64,000 nucleotides of DNA from Nitrosovibrio sp. Nv4 (GCA_945860135.1 CAMAPK010000003.1:1-64000); one strand, 5' to 3'. Numbered from the stretch's first letter, positions 1 to 9,004 are shown. Numbers and translations: made by a program. Notes: generated by a model from the sequence alone, not told the origin.

Positions 1-97
1 GCTAACCCTTTATTTATCCAGTTTCGCGATCTGCGCCACACATGGGCTTCATGGAATCGTCATGCCCTGGCCATACTCTGCTCTACGCAAGAGCGAG

Positions 98-169
98 TCA
101 GATAGCGGGCGTCGGTTTCTTTTTAGGTTTCTTTGCTTCTTTGTTTTTCTTTTGCTGACCTTTTGCCAT
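98..169 (-). CDS. small Lys-rich hypothetical protein (23 aa)
   Basis: A very short gene read from ATG at 169 and preceded by a clear GAGGAG ribosome binding site 7 bases upstream. The peptide starts MAKGQQKKNKEAKKPKKKP and is almost entirely Lys, Pro, Ala and Gln, with no hydrophobic segment. Tiny basic proteins starting MAKGQ and rich in KKPK are widespread in proteobacteria; no function is known to me. The longer in-frame reading from 280 has no supporting ribosome site and its extra N-terminus looks random. It lies just downstream of tRNA-Asn on the same strand. Confidence 0.6.
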   Translation of the reverse strand: MAKGQQKKNKEAKKPKKKPTPAI

Positions 170-275
170 GATGCTCTCCTCGTATTGATGATGCTCAGTA
201 CTTAGCTGATAGTAACCAATGCCAACGCTCGTCAGTTTAGTCACGTTCAGAAAGATAAGAGGATTGGCAATTCGC

Positions 276-292
276 GCCAACCCTTTATTTAT
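276..292. repeat. short direct repeat downstream of tRNA-Asn
   Basis: The sequence CCAACCCTTTATTTAT next to the tRNA-Asn 3' end recurs almost exactly at 2-17 (CTAACCCTTTATTTAT). Two copies of a tRNA-trailing spacer 275 bases apart suggest a duplicated tRNA downstream segment or an old integration scar. The first copy is cut by the window edge, so this cannot be resolved here. Confidence 0.4.
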
Positions 293-293
293 T

Positions 294-369
294 TGGCTCC
301 CCGACCAGGACTCGAACCTGGGACCTGCGGATTAACAGTCCGTCGCTCTACCAACTGAGCTATCAGGGA
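294..369 (-). tRNA. tRNA-Asn (anticodon GUU)
   Basis: A 76-base cloverleaf on the minus strand with the acceptor pairing TCCCTGA/TCGGGGA, D-loop region AGCTCAGTTGGTAGAG, anticodon loop CTGTTAA (GTT), T-arm GGTTCGAGTCC and an encoded CCA at 294-296. Confidence 0.96.
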
Positions 370-482
370 ATTGAAGAGGTGCATATACTAATGGCTGGGG
401 CCACGCTGGTCAATCAAATCCGCCAGAAAGCCACACAATCAACAGGCTGTTCGGTATGTAATTGGATTATTGTCTTATCCCT

Positions 483-1676
483 TCAGGCCAGTGCTTTGCC
501 GATGCGCTCGAGCGCATTTTCCAGATTGCTCATCGAGGTAGCGAAGGAAAGACGGATGTAACCTTCGCTGCCGAATGCCGATCCCGGCACCACTGCCACT
601 CCGCCTTGTTCCAGCAGGTATTCGCTGAAGGCGATATCACTGCCGTCCTTCAGTACTCCTTTGGCGTGCAGGCTGCCAATCGCCTGGCGGGTATCGGCAA
701 AAGCGTAGAACGCGCCGCCCGACGATAAACATCTAACGCCAGGCATGGCGTTGAGCTTATCAGTGACATAGTGGTTGCGCTCCTTGAATGCGGTCACCAT
801 CGGCACTATGCATGCTTGATCGCCGGTGAGCGCTGTTTCTGCGGCTACCTGCGAGATGGAAGTGGGGTTGGAGGTGCTCTGCGACTGGATGTTTTCCATG
901 GCAGTGATGATCGCTTCCGGCCCACCGCAATAGCCGATGCGCCAACCGGTCATGGCATAAGCTTTGGAGACGCCATTAAGCACGATGGTGCGTGGATACA
1001 GATCAGGACAGGCGTTGAGAATATTTACGAATTTATCGTCAGACAGCAAAATGTGCTCATACATGTCATCGGTGGCAATCAATATTCGCGGATGCTTGCG
1101 CAGCACTTCACCGATGGCCTTGAGTTCGTCCAGGGTATAGACCGCACCGGAAGGATTGCTCGGGCTGTTGATGACGAACATGCGGCTTTTCGGGGTGATG
1201 GCTTTTTCCAGTTGCGCCGCGGTAATCTTGAAACCTTGCTCAATACCCGCTGCAACAATCACCGGCTTGCCTTCGGCAATCAGGACGATGTCGGGGTAGG
1301 AAACCCAATAGGGTGCGGGGATGATGACTTCATCGCCGGGGTTGATGACCGCCAGTGTCAGATTGAAAAAGCTCTGTTTGCCGCCGCATGACACCAGAAT
1401 CTGTTTGGCGGTATAGTCAAAACCATTCTCGCGCTTGAACTTGGCGATGATGGCGTTCTTAAGACCAGGGGTGCCGCCCACCGGGGTATATTTGGTAAAA
1501 CCGCGGTTGATGGCGGCGATGGCGGCATCCTTGATATGTTGCGGCGTATCGAAATCCGGTTCGCCGGCTCCCAGCCCGATGATGTCTTTGCCTTCGGCCC
1601 TGAGTCTGGCAGCGCGGGCAGTGACGGCGAGAGTAGGGGAGGGCTTGATGGCCTGAACGCGCTGCGAGAGTTCCAC
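483..1676 (-). CDS. aspC: aspartate aminotransferase, class I PLP enzyme
   Basis: A pyridoxal-phosphate aminotransferase of 397 residues, full length for the aspartate/prephenate aminotransferase family (fold type I, subgroup I-gamma). It transfers the amino group between aspartate (or glutamate/prephenate) and 2-oxo acids. Visible landmarks are the N-terminal GLGAGEPDFDTP motif (about residues 35-45), NPSG near 174, the PLP-lysine in NGVSKAYAMTGWRIGY (Lys238) and the C-terminal substrate arginine in YIRLSFATS. The start is a GTG at 1676 with AAGGA seven bases upstream. It diverges from uvrB, with 81 bases between the starts. The exact substrate (aspartate only, or also prephenate) cannot be told from sequence. 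Confidence 0.93.
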   Translation of the reverse strand: MELSQRVQAIKPSPTLAVTARAARLRAEGKDIIGLGAGEPDFDTPQHIKDAAIAAINRGFTKYTPVGGTPGLKNAIIAKFKRENGFDYTAKQILVSCGGKQSFFNLTLAVINPGDEVIIPAPYWVSYPDIVLIAEGKPVIVAAGIEQGFKITAAQLEKAITPKSRMFVINSPSNPSGAVYTLDELKAIGEVLRKHPRILIATDDMYEHILLSDDKFVNILNACPDLYPRTIVLNGVSKAYAMTGWRIGYCGGPEAIITAMENIQSQSTSNPTSISQVAAETALTGDQACIVPMVTAFKERNHYVTDKLNAMPGVRCLSSGGAFYAFADTRQAIGSLHAKGVLKDGSDIAFSEYLLEQGGVAVVPGSAFGSEGYIRLSFATSMSNLENALERIGKALA

Positions 1677-1757
1677 GATAATATCCTTACACTGATGCGG
1701 GCAACACCCGCATGATAAAATTGGCCCGGAGATGAATCTGGCGCTGGAATTATACCT

Positions 1758-3857
1758 GTGATCGTTACCTTCCCCAATAGTCCCTACAAGTTACACCAGC
1801 CGTTTGAACCTGCCGGCGACCAGCCCGAAGCCATCGCCAAATTGATGGAAGGGATAGCAGACGGTCTCGCATTCCAGACGCTGCTGGGTGTGACCGGCTC
1901 CGGCAAGACCTTCACCATGGCCAACGTGATTGCGCGACTGGGCCGTCCGGCACTCATCATCGCACCGAACAAGACATTGGCAGCGCAGCTTTACGCCGAA
2001 ATGCGTGAATTCTTCCCGGAAAACGCGATTGAGTACTTCGTTTCCTATTATGACTATTATCAGCCGGAAGCCTACGTCCCTTCGCGTGACCTGTTCATCG
2101 AGAAGGATTCCAGCATCAACGCGCACATCGAGCAGATGCGCCTGTCCGCAACCAAATCGTTGCTCGAACGCAATGACACCATCATCGTTGCCACCGTGTC
2201 GTGCATTTACGGCATCGGTGACCCAGTCGATTACCACGGCATGATTCTGCATTTGCGCGAACACGAAAAGATCACCCAGCGGGATGCTATCAAGCGGCTG
2301 ACTGAAATGCAGTATGAGCGCAACGAGATCGAATTCAACCGCGGGACTTTCCGTGTGCGCGGCGATGTGCTCGACATATTTCCCGCTGAGAGCTCGGAAA
2401 GCGCATTGCGGGTATCACTGTTCGACGATGAGGTAGAGAGCCTGGCACTGTTCGATCCGCTCACCGGACGCATCCTACAAAAGCTATCGCGTTACACGGT
2501 CTATCCATCGAGCCACTATGTCACGCCCAGAAGCACGACGCTGCGGGCAATCGAGACCATCAAGGCGGAGCTGCGCGAACGCATCGAATTTTTTCACCAG
2601 CACCACAAGCTGGTGGAGGTGCAGCGCATCGAACAGCGCACCCGCTTTGATCTGGAAATGCTCAACGAATTGGGGTTCTGCAAAGGCATCGAGAATTATT
2701 CGCGGCACCTGTCGGGCAGAAATCCGGGGGAGCCGCCACCCACACTGATTGATTATCTGCCACCCAACTCATTGCTGGTGATAGACGAGAGCCACGTCAC
2801 CATCCCGCAAATTGGCGGCATGTATAAAGGCGACCGCTCGCGCAAGGAAAATCTGGTGGACTATGGCTTCCGCATGCCGTCGGCGCTGGACAACCGCCCG
2901 CTGCGGTTCGACGAATTCGAAAAAATGATGCCGCAAACCGTATTCGTTTCTGCCACCCCGGCGGAATATGAGCGCGTTCACGCCGGCCAGGTGGTGGAGC
3001 AGGTGGTGCGTCCTACCGGTCTGGTGGACCCGCCCATCGAAGTGCGTCCCGCCGCCACCCAGGTTGATGATCTCATGTCGGAAGTCAGCCTGCGCACCGC
3101 CAAAAGCGAACGGGTGCTGGTGACAACGCTGACCAAGCGCATGGCGGAAGATCTGACCGATTATTTCTCCGATCATGGCATCAAGGTGCGTTACCTCCAT
3201 TCCGACATCGACACGGTGGAACGGGTGGAAATCATCCGCGATCTGCGGCTCGGCAAATTCGACGTACTGGTGGGAATCAACCTGCTGCGCGAAGGCCTGG
3301 ATATTCCCGAAGTGTCGCTGGTGGCGATACTGGATGCCGACAAGGAAGGTTTCCTGCGGTCGGAACGCTCGCTGATCCAGACAATGGGGCGCGCGGCTCG
3401 CCATATCAATGGCACCGCCATCCTCTATGCCGATAGAGTCACCGACTCGATGCGCCGCGCCATCGGTGAAACCGAACGCCGGCGCAACAAGCAGATTCTG
3501 TTTAATCTGGAAAATGGCATTACCCCGCGCGGGGTGCACAAGCGCATCAAGGATCTGATCGATGGGGTTTACAACATCGAAACTGCGCAGCAGCATCTCA
3601 AAGCCGCGCAAGAGCAGGCTCGCTACGATTCCATGAGCGAAGTGCAGTTGGCTAAGGAAATCAGGCGGCTGGAAAAGCAAATGCTGGATGCGGCGAAAAA
3701 CCTGGAGTTCGAGAAGGCAACGGAATATCGCGACGAAATGAAGAAACTCAAAAGCAAACTATTCGTCGGCTTCGTCGAACCGGAGCAGGTAGCGCCTGAA
3801 ACGGCCACGGAAAATACGCCCAAACCTTTGCGAAACAGGAAGGTGACAAGGGGTTAA
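1758..3857 (+). CDS. uvrB: excinuclease ABC subunit B
   Basis: UvrB, the damage-verifying helicase-like subunit of nucleotide excision repair. It is loaded by UvrA and recruits UvrC (encoded at 61616-63436). The 699 residues are normal length. Visible are Walker A GVTGSGKT (about 44-51), the [10 protein letters not shown] part of the beta-hairpin that clamps DNA (about 92-101), helicase motifs including QTMGRAARH, and the C-terminal UVR domain (about 635-670) that binds UvrC. Translation starts at GTG 1758; no strong ribosome site precedes it. A perfect inverted repeat follows the stop. Confidence 0.97.
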   Translation: MIVTFPNSPYKLHQPFEPAGDQPEAIAKLMEGIADGLAFQTLLGVTGSGKTFTMANVIARLGRPALIIAPNKTLAAQLYAEMREFFPENAIEYFVSYYDYYQPEAYVPSRDLFIEKDSSINAHIEQMRLSATKSLLERNDTIIVATVSCIYGIGDPVDYHGMILHLREHEKITQRDAIKRLTEMQYERNEIEFNRGTFRVRGDVLDIFPAESSESALRVSLFDDEVESLALFDPLTGRILQKLSRYTVYPSSHYVTPRSTTLRAIETIKAELRERIEFFHQHHKLVEVQRIEQRTRFDLEMLNELGFCKGIENYSRHLSGRNPGEPPPTLIDYLPPNSLLVIDESHVTIPQIGGMYKGDRSRKENLVDYGFRMPSALDNRPLRFDEFEKMMPQTVFVSATPAEYERVHAGQVVEQVVRPTGLVDPPIEVRPAATQVDDLMSEVSLRTAKSERVLVTTLTKRMAEDLTDYFSDHGIKVRYLHSDIDTVERVEIIRDLRLGKFDVLVGINLLREGLDIPEVSLVAILDADKEGFLRSERSLIQTMGRAARHINGTAILYADRVTDSMRRAIGETERRRNKQILFNLENGITPRGVHKRIKDLIDGVYNIETAQQHLKAAQEQARYDSMSEVQLAKEIRRLEKQMLDAAKNLEFEKATEYRDEMKKLKSKLFVGFVEPEQVAPETATENTPKPLRNRKVTRG

Positions 3858-3898
3858 TTCAATATAAATCAGCCATCTGGCTGATTTATATTGGAATT
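3856..3898. terminator. long palindrome after uvrB, probable bidirectional terminator
   Basis: A 15-bp perfect inverted repeat (3861-3875 with 3878-3892, arm AATATAAATCAGCCA) with a 2-base loop, extended by AATTC/GAATT pairing with one bulged base. It lies between the convergent ends of uvrB and the gene at 3909. The AT-rich outer stem gives T-rich tails in both directions. Confidence 0.6.
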
Positions 3899-3908
3899 AG
3901 TTGATATG

Positions 3909-4238
3909 TTATTTCTGTACGGTTGCGGACGTTACAAAGATTATCCGGTCGAATTTGCGGTTTAAGGTTGAGCTGGCAAAATTGTTCATCACCATACTCT
4001 GCACGAACTGGACACGATCTCCTACCTTTACCCTGGTTGTGGGGGCAGCAATCCAGAACCGTTTGCCGCTGTTTTCCAGTTCCATATAGGTGTAGCCCGG
4101 CGCGTCCAGCGTAGCAAGCACACGGCCTTCGCTGCTCGCTGCACTTTTTGCTGCGCCTGCAGGATTGGCGGCCGCAGGTAACGGGTTCAGCAACGCGAAG
4201 CCAATCGAAGCAACCACCGCCCAGTAAGATATTCTCAC
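3909..4238 (-). CDS. exported small OB-fold-like (NrfJ-like) protein
   Basis: A 109-residue predicted periplasmic protein. I choose GTG 4238 as the start because a perfect GGAGG lies four bases upstream and the protein then begins with a textbook signal peptide (RISYWAVVASIGFALL, cleavage near AAANPA). The upstream ATG at 4271 would add residues before the signal. The mature part has the pattern GRVLATLDAPGYTYMELE, then W-A-P then VGDRV and a FDRIIFV end. This pattern is seen in small exported OB-fold proteins annotated NrfJ or nucleic-acid-binding-like in beta- and deltaproteobacteria. The molecular role is unknown; the family link is from memory of the motif. Confidence 0.7.
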   Translation of the reverse strand: MRISYWAVVASIGFALLNPLPAAANPAGAAKSAASSEGRVLATLDAPGYTYMELENSGKRFWIAAPTTRVKVGDRVQFVQSMVMNNFASSTLNRKFDRIIFVTSATVQK

Positions 4239-4554
4239 AACGCCTCCAGTATTATTGATTAAAAAGGTCATGCACAGCGCGCATGATACACCTCAACTTT
4301 AGTTGTTCCAATCCGCCCGCCTGATCTAGCGCGCAGGCAGGACGGCCAGCGGTAAATTTGTCGACGATTCCTGCCGCTATAGATAGAAAGGGCAGGGCGC
4401 CGCAATCTCCTGACTACGCAGGTCGGCTCGACAAACTGGTTAATGGCGAGCTGTAGGAGAGTGGGATAGTGGCAGCCGAATTTTCATGTTAATGTTATGC
4501 GGGCGCACGTTTCTATAGACTAACTGTTGTGTTTACCATTACAGGAGGATATGC
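4239..4554. other. intergenic region between divergent small genes
   Basis: About 316 bases between the NrfJ-like gene and the His-rich gene, which diverge. It must hold both promoters. I see no convincing -35/-10 pair, structured RNA or ORF with a ribosome site. Confidence 0.4.
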
Positions 4555-4905
4555 ATGGATACCTGCAAGGAACATCACCATCACGACCACCAGCATGGTC
4601 CAGGCTGCGGGCATCTGGCCATAAACCACGCCGGTCATACCGACTATCTGCACGATGGCCATTTGCACCATATCCACGGTACGCATGTTGACGAGCATGT
4701 GCTGGAGATCAGTGCCGCGAACCCCGCCCAATGTACCCCGGATCACGTCTGTGCCGGGCATGATCGGAGCCATGTCCACGGTCCTGCTTGCGGGCATCAG
4801 CAGGTTCCGCATGGCGACCATGTGGATTATCTGGTTGACGGCCACCTGCATCATCCGCATGGCGATCACTGTGATTTTCATGGATTTCTGACCGTGCAAG
4901 CTTAA
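4555..4905 (+). CDS. histidine-rich metal-binding protein with internal duplication
   Basis: A 116-residue protein in which 29 residues are His and 6 are Cys, so a quarter of it can ligate metal. It consists of two copies of one unit of roughly 40 residues: HGPGCGHLAINHAGHTDYL then DGHLHHIHG, and HGPACGHQQVPHGDHVDYL then DGHLHHPHG. No signal peptide is visible, so a cytoplasmic metal store or chaperone (Zn, Ni, Co or Cu) is likely. The C-terminal DGHLHHPHGDHCDFHG motif occurs in unannotated proteobacterial His-rich proteins. A strong AGGAGG lies six bases before ATG 4555. No recognised metal transporter is adjacent; the neighbour is a small membrane protein on the other strand. Confidence 0.8.
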   Translation: MDTCKEHHHHDHQHGPGCGHLAINHAGHTDYLHDGHLHHIHGTHVDEHVLEISAANPAQCTPDHVCAGHDRSHVHGPACGHQQVPHGDHVDYLVDGHLHHPHGDHCDFHGFLTVQA

Positions 4906-4917
4906 TTCGTCGCCGGA

Positions 4918-5142
4918 TCAGTTGTTCGACATTCCTGCCAGCAGATGAGCGGTGTAATTCATTGCAAACGGCAACAGCAGAATGGCGGCAAGCAGTAGCA
5001 ACAGTAGCGCATTGAAGCTGATTCCGGCACGGCGGCGGGTGGTTCTCCTGAAGACCCAGGTAGTCAGGAAAACGATGCCGGACAGAAATGTCGAGCCGAG
5101 CCTGGTTATCCGGTTTTTTATTGCAGTAAGTAAGTGATCCAT
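4918..5142 (-). CDS. small membrane protein, hypothetical (74 aa)
   Basis: A 74-residue ORF with two hydrophobic stretches (about 18-31 and 44-66) separated by a basic loop FRRTTRRRAG, which predicts a hairpin membrane topology. It ends 12 bases from the convergent His-rich gene. The ATG at 5142 has only a weak purine tract upstream (GATGAAGACGA). I recognise no family; it could be a spurious ORF, though the membrane pattern and compact placement favour a real gene. Confidence 0.5.
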   Translation of the reverse strand: MDHLLTAIKNRITRLGSTFLSGIVFLTTWVFRRTTRRRAGISFNALLLLLLAAILLLPFAMNYTAHLLAGMSNN

Positions 5143-5406
5143 TCGTCTTCATCGACTATTGCTGGCATTTCTAATTTACCTCAGTTTAACCCTTCCATAA
5201 AGTTCCGCTTCTCGCCGACTTCCCAAACAGGGGAGCCCACGACGATTCTGCTTTGTCCTTGCCTTTCACGGCGCCGTCACCTATAAAAAATCAAGGTCTG
5301 TTTTACCGCAGGATTCAGATCAAAAGAGAATTGGATCAATTCAGCATTACTGGTGGCTGATTTGGTCTGACTAATTCACCAGTATCAATCAGAGGGAGAT
5401 ACGATC

Positions 5407-6318
5407 ATGTCGGACACAATCCAGACCTTGGGCATGGGATGGCTGCCGGATTACCCCAGTTTGCGGGATCATACGATCAGCCATGACGAAGTGACGCCGA
5501 GGCTCAAGTTGCTGGGACAAACCCAATCGGTGAAATCGATGCTGACGAAAGTGCGGGCAGCCAAACCCGCGCCGAAACTACCCACGGCTGTGGATTTGCG
5601 GCCCTGGTGTCCGCCAATCGAAAACCAGCTCAGCTTGGGTTCCTGTACCGCCAATGCCGGCGTGGCATTGGTTGAGTATTACGAACGCAGAGCTTTCGGC
5701 AAGCACATTGATGCGTCCCGACTGTTTCTGTACAAGGCAACGCGCAATCTGCTCAAATGGAATGGGGATACCGGCGCTTTCCTGCGTTCCACCATGGAAG
5801 CGATGGTGTTGTTCGGGGTGCCTCCAGAGGAATACTGGAAGTATGTCGTGGCCGATTTCGACAAGGAGCCCAGCGCCTTCTGCTATGCCTTTGCACAAAA
5901 TTATCAGGCGCTCAACTATTTCCGGCTTGACCCGCCCGGAACCACCCCCGCTGCTCTGCTCAGCCAGATCAAGACCAATCTGACGGCAGGACTGCCGGCG
6001 ATGTTTGGATTCACCGTCTACAACTCGATCAGTCAAGCCAATGTAACCGGCAAGATTCCGTACCCTACTGCAGGCGAGAAAATCGCCGGCGGGCATGCCG
6101 TTGCTGCGGTCGGTTTCGATGACGGCATGAAAATCAAGAACAGCAACCCAGGTGCCGCCGAAACCACCGGTGCTTTGCTGATCAGGAACTCGTGGGGAAC
6201 AGGCTGGGGCGCAGGGGGCTATGGCTGGCTGCCCTATGCCTACGTGACGAACCACTTGGCTGTCGACTGGTGGGCGCTGCTCAAGCAATCCTGGATTGAT
6301 ACGGGAAACTTTGGTTAA
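5407..6318 (+). CDS. C1 family (papain-like) cysteine peptidase
   Basis: A papain-fold cysteine peptidase of 303 residues. The catalytic set is complete: oxyanion Gln74 and nucleophile Cys80 in ENQLSLGSCTANA, His230 in GGHAVAAVGFDDG, and Asn261 in RNSWGTGWG. There is no signal peptide and no long inhibitory prodomain; only about 60 residues precede the catalytic core. This matches the bacterial C1 subgroup that appears cytoplasmic. Substrate unknown. ATG 5407 is preceded by GGGAG, and a rho-independent terminator follows 43 bases after the stop, so it is probably a single-gene transcript. The 264 bases upstream hold no other gene. Confidence 0.88.
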   Translation: MSDTIQTLGMGWLPDYPSLRDHTISHDEVTPRLKLLGQTQSVKSMLTKVRAAKPAPKLPTAVDLRPWCPPIENQLSLGSCTANAGVALVEYYERRAFGKHIDASRLFLYKATRNLLKWNGDTGAFLRSTMEAMVLFGVPPEEYWKYVVADFDKEPSAFCYAFAQNYQALNYFRLDPPGTTPAALLSQIKTNLTAGLPAMFGFTVYNSISQANVTGKIPYPTAGEKIAGGHAVAAVGFDDGMKIKNSNPGAAETTGALLIRNSWGTGWGAGGYGWLPYAYVTNHLAVDWWALLKQSWIDTGNFG

Positions 6319-6360
6319 ACAACAGGGGAGGGACCACAGTTTTACCTGTGGGTAACATTT

Positions 6361-6399
6361 GCCGGCTGACGCAGAACAACTGCAGCAGCCGGTTTTTTT
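6361..6399 (+). terminator. intrinsic terminator after the C1 peptidase
   Basis: Stem CCGGCTG (6362-6368) with CAGCCGG (6386-6392), extended by CGCAG/CTGC pairing, followed by seven T residues (6393-6399). A smaller hairpin CCACAG/CTGTGG precedes it near 6334-6350. Confidence 0.85.
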
Positions 6400-6577
6400 A
6401 TCACCCGGAAGACCAGGTTGGGTTCGTAGATGCTCACCCCGAAAAGAAGCCGATGCGCTGGACCAGGACATCAGTCGCAACAGCATCGGCTAATCGAGTC
6501 ATTGGTCCTGACTATGACATACAGGGGTCAGAAGACCCTCCTTGTCAGTCCCCCTCCCCAAGGTTTTGGGATCAACC

Positions 6578-6658
6578 TCATTGTGACCGTCCACCCTTTG
6601 ATGAAAAAAACCAAATAGCGACGCCAACTATGCCTGCTACGAGAATCACCAATTCCAT
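6578..6658 (-). CDS. 26-residue single-pass membrane peptide
   Basis: A mini-gene with an exceptionally good ribosome site: AAAGGAGGT four bases before ATG 6658. The peptide has an acidic start (MEL), an unbroken hydrophobic helix VILVAGIVGVAIWFF (about residues 4-18), then a polar, basic tail SSKGGRSQ and a TGA stop. This is the anatomy of regulatory single-helix membrane peptides that bind and tune larger membrane proteins (KdpF- or CydX-like in size). I cannot assign a partner: the flanking genes are a C1 peptidase and hypothetical ORFs. Confidence 0.6.
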   Translation of the reverse strand: MELVILVAGIVGVAIWFFSSKGGRSQ

Positions 6659-7027
6659 GATTACCTCCTTTAAAGATTGAGATATTCAAGAATGTGACCG
6701 ACTTGATGACTATCTAACCACAGCTGCACTTCTCTCAGTCCAGTCGGCAAATACCTTCAAAAACATCTCCGTTACTGTCTAAAGAACACTTTCTGCAAGC
6801 AAAATTTCACGCGCCTGCATCGATTCGATTCTAGTTGAAATAAAAAGTTCTTGCCAAGGCAGAAATGTGTTTATTTTCGATTTTTATTATCGATCCGTGA
6901 TTTATAGGCTATGCTAATCATCAGCATTATCAGATAGATATCAGGATATATCTATCCGCATATGAATTAATGATTGTGCTCCCAAAGGCGTATTTACCAG
7001 CAGAATATCCAATTACATGAGGATAAA
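6659..7027. other. AT-rich intergenic region with an inverted repeat
   Basis: About 370 AT-rich bases. The one clear structure is an inverted repeat GATAGATAT (6933-6941) and ATATCTATC (6948-6956) around a 6-base loop. It could be an operator or hairpin ahead of the small ORF at 7028. The ribosome site of the mini-gene at 6578-6658 lies at its left edge. Confidence 0.4.
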
Positions 7028-7228
7028 GTGAACTCTTATTTCAAGGCGATTTTGGAGGCAACCAACGATGGGAAATCCATGGAGCAGGAGAAGTACTGGA
7101 GGATGTACCATGGTCACAGAAGACTGGTAGATACGGATTTATTGCAGCGGCTCGACAAAACGGATATTTTCAACACCAAAAAAACACCAAACTATCGATC
7201 TCATCAATTCGGGAAGAACGATAAGTAA
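7028..7228 (+). CDS. hypothetical protein (66 aa)
   Basis: A short polar ORF that I start at GTG 7028, which has TGAGG five bases upstream; the reading frame is open from 6974 but that TTG lacks a ribosome site. The sequence (about 35 percent charged residues, motif EQEKYWRMYHGHRRL, no hydrophobic helix) is not one I recognise. It is isolated in an AT-rich gap, so it could be a lineage-specific gene or a chance ORF. Confidence 0.35.
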   Translation: MNSYFKAILEATNDGKSMEQEKYWRMYHGHRRLVDTDLLQRLDKTDIFNTKKTPNYRSHQFGKNDK

Positions 7229-7366
7229 CCCGTCATATTGAATCCCCCTGATTTGCTGACCTTTCCAGCCGCTTCAAATAAGGTCTCTCGAACGCAACTG
7301 GAGACAGGGGCGATTCAGTGAGCCTTAAACCGGGGCAGATCAACCGAACCCTACTGACTTTCCATC

Positions 7367-7942
7367 ATGAAAAATATGCTGTTGTTGCCATGCTTTCTGC
7401 TGCTCGCAGCATGTGCCCACCAGAAGGCGTCGCAGGGATTCGATAGCGAATTTGATGGCGGCAAAACCTGGGCTGAACTGCAGAGGCAATTGCCTGCCTA
7501 CCCCAAAGCGGAGAATCTGCTGCCATTTGATGCCGGCCCTGCCAGTGAAAATCTGCATTACATTGATGCGCCCTCCATCGTGGTGGGAGAGGACGGCATA
7601 GTACGTTACACCCTGATAATCGAGTCACCCGCAGGAGCGATGAACATAAGCTACGAGGGGATGCAGTGTGCGACCGGGGGTGCGAGAGAGGGCGAGAGAT
7701 TGCAGATATTGATATTCAAATTTCACATCACCGAAAAAAGGCTTTACGCCATTGGTCGTGATGACAAGACCTGGATGCGGGTGCGGGCATCGAAATGGGA
7801 GGAGCTCGAAGATATCCCGCAGCATTATGCGCAACGGGCGCTTGCCAGATATTTCTTTTGTCCGGCTAATGTCATTGTAAGAGATGAGGAAGAGGCCATT
7901 CAAGCGCTGAAGAGGGGCAGCCATCCCCGCGTGATTCAGTAG
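7367..7942 (+). CDS. CNP1-like family lipoprotein
   Basis: A 191-residue predicted lipoprotein: signal peptide MKNMLLLPCFLLLAAC with lipobox LAAC (Cys16). The rest matches the CNP1-like family of betaproteobacteria: the AELQRQLPAYPKAENLLPF block, the IVVGEDGIVRYTLIIESPAGAMNISYEG block, and a late paired-Cys segment RYFFCPANVIV. Members are secreted or envelope proteins of unknown function. It ends 28 bases from the convergent quinone oxidoreductase gene. Confidence 0.82.
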   Translation: MKNMLLLPCFLLLAACAHQKASQGFDSEFDGGKTWAELQRQLPAYPKAENLLPFDAGPASENLHYIDAPSIVVGEDGIVRYTLIIESPAGAMNISYEGMQCATGGAREGERLQILIFKFHITEKRLYAIGRDDKTWMRVRASKWEELEDIPQHYAQRALARYFFCPANVIVRDEEEAIQALKRGSHPRVIQ

Positions 7943-7969
7943 CCAGCGGCTCGCCTGCCGGAAGAGGTG

Positions 7970-9004
7970 TCACAAGTGCCGCTCCGTCCCCATGGCGGCG
8001 GTGGTCAAAACGATCTTGCCGATATGCACGCCGGATTCCATCAAGCGATGGGCTGCCGCCGCTTCCTCCAGTTTGAAGCTTCTGAACACCACAGGCTTCA
8101 ACTTTCCCTGCTGCAGCAATGGCCAGACCTGCTGCTCCAGTTCCTGCGCGACCTGCGCTTTCTCCGGCACGCTGCGGGAGCGCAGCGTCGATCCGGTGTG
8201 CGTCAGCCGCTTGGTCAGCATGGGCATCAGGTTCAGCTCCTTGGCAGGACCATTCTGCACGCCGATCTGGACGATGCGGCCATTCAGCGCGGCAGCCAGG
8301 TAGTTCCTGGCAACATAGTCGCCAGCGATGATGTCAACAATGACATCGACCCCTTTGCCAGCGGTGAATTTTCTGGCTTCCTCGACGAAATCCTGCAGGT
8401 GGTAATTGATGGCCAAGTCAGCGCCCAGTGCCAGACATGCCTGCCGTTTCTCCTCCGAACCAACCGTCACCAGCACCGTGGCGCCGAATGCCTTCGCCAG
8501 TAATGTGGCGGCTGTGCCGATGCCGGAGGAGCCGCCATGGATCAACACCGTTTCCCCCGCCTTGAGCTGGCCGCGCTGAAACAGATTGGCCCAGACCGTG
8601 AAGAAGGTTTCCGGCAGGGCCGCCGCTTCCACCATGCTGAGACCTTGCGGCACCGGCAATGCATTGCTTGCATGCACGACGCAATATTCGGCATAACCGC
8701 CGCCCGCAACGAGCGCACACACCTTGTCGCCGATGCTGAAGCGGCTGGCATCAGCGCCCAGCCCGGCGACTTCCCCGGCAATCTCGAGTCCGGGTATCGT
8801 GGACGCGCCTGCAGGGGGAGGGTACAGCCCGCGCCGTTGCAGAACATCCGGGCGATTGACGCCAGCCGCCGCGACCCTGATCAAAATGCATCCGCTCGCG
8901 GGCTGGGGAATAGGGTAGGCAGCAGGTACCAGCACTTCCGGTCCCCCGAAGCGCTGGATATTGATAGCTCGCATGGTTTGCTGGCTGCTGGGCGTGTTTT
9001 CCAT
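7970..9004 (-). CDS. NAD(P)H:quinone oxidoreductase, zinc-free MDR family (PIG3-like)
   Basis: A medium-chain dehydrogenase/reductase of 344 residues. The GroES-like N-terminal half (GVNRPDVLQRRGLYPPPAG; EIAGEVAGLG) is followed by the Rossmann domain with the NADPH signature LIHGGSSGIGTAATLLAKAFGA. There are no zinc-ligand cysteines, as expected for quinone oxidoreductases of the PIG3/TIGR02824 branch. They reduce quinones or other electrophilic carbonyls with NADPH. The natural start may be Met11 (MRAINIQRFGGPEVL), where family members usually begin; neither ATG has a strong ribosome site. It forms the left border of the accessory island. Confidence 0.88.
   Translation of the reverse strand: MENTPSSQQTMRAINIQRFGGPEVLVPAAYPIPQPASGCILIRVAAAGVNRPDVLQRRGLYPPPAGASTIPGLEIAGEVAGLGADASRFSIGDKVCALVAGGGYAEYCVVHASNALPVPQGLSMVEAAALPETFFTVWANLFQRGQLKAGETVLIHGGSSGIGTAATLLAKAFGATVLVTVGSEEKRQACLALGADLAINYHLQDFVEEARKFTAGKGVDVIVDIIAGDYVARNYLAAALNGRIVQIGVQNGPAKELNLMPMLTKRLTHTGSTLRSRSVPEKAQVAQELEQQVWPLLQQGKLKPVVFRSFKLEEAAAAHRLMESGVHIGKIVLTTAAMGTERHL

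Noticed and set aside
2769-3680. 303-codon minus-strand frame opposite uvrB
   Set aside because: Shadow ORF in the antisense strand of uvrB; no domain and no plausible start.
6348-6680. 110-codon plus-strand frame after the C1 peptidase
   Set aside because: It begins inside the terminator hairpin, has no ribosome site and random composition; the opposite-strand mini-gene with a strong site is preferred.
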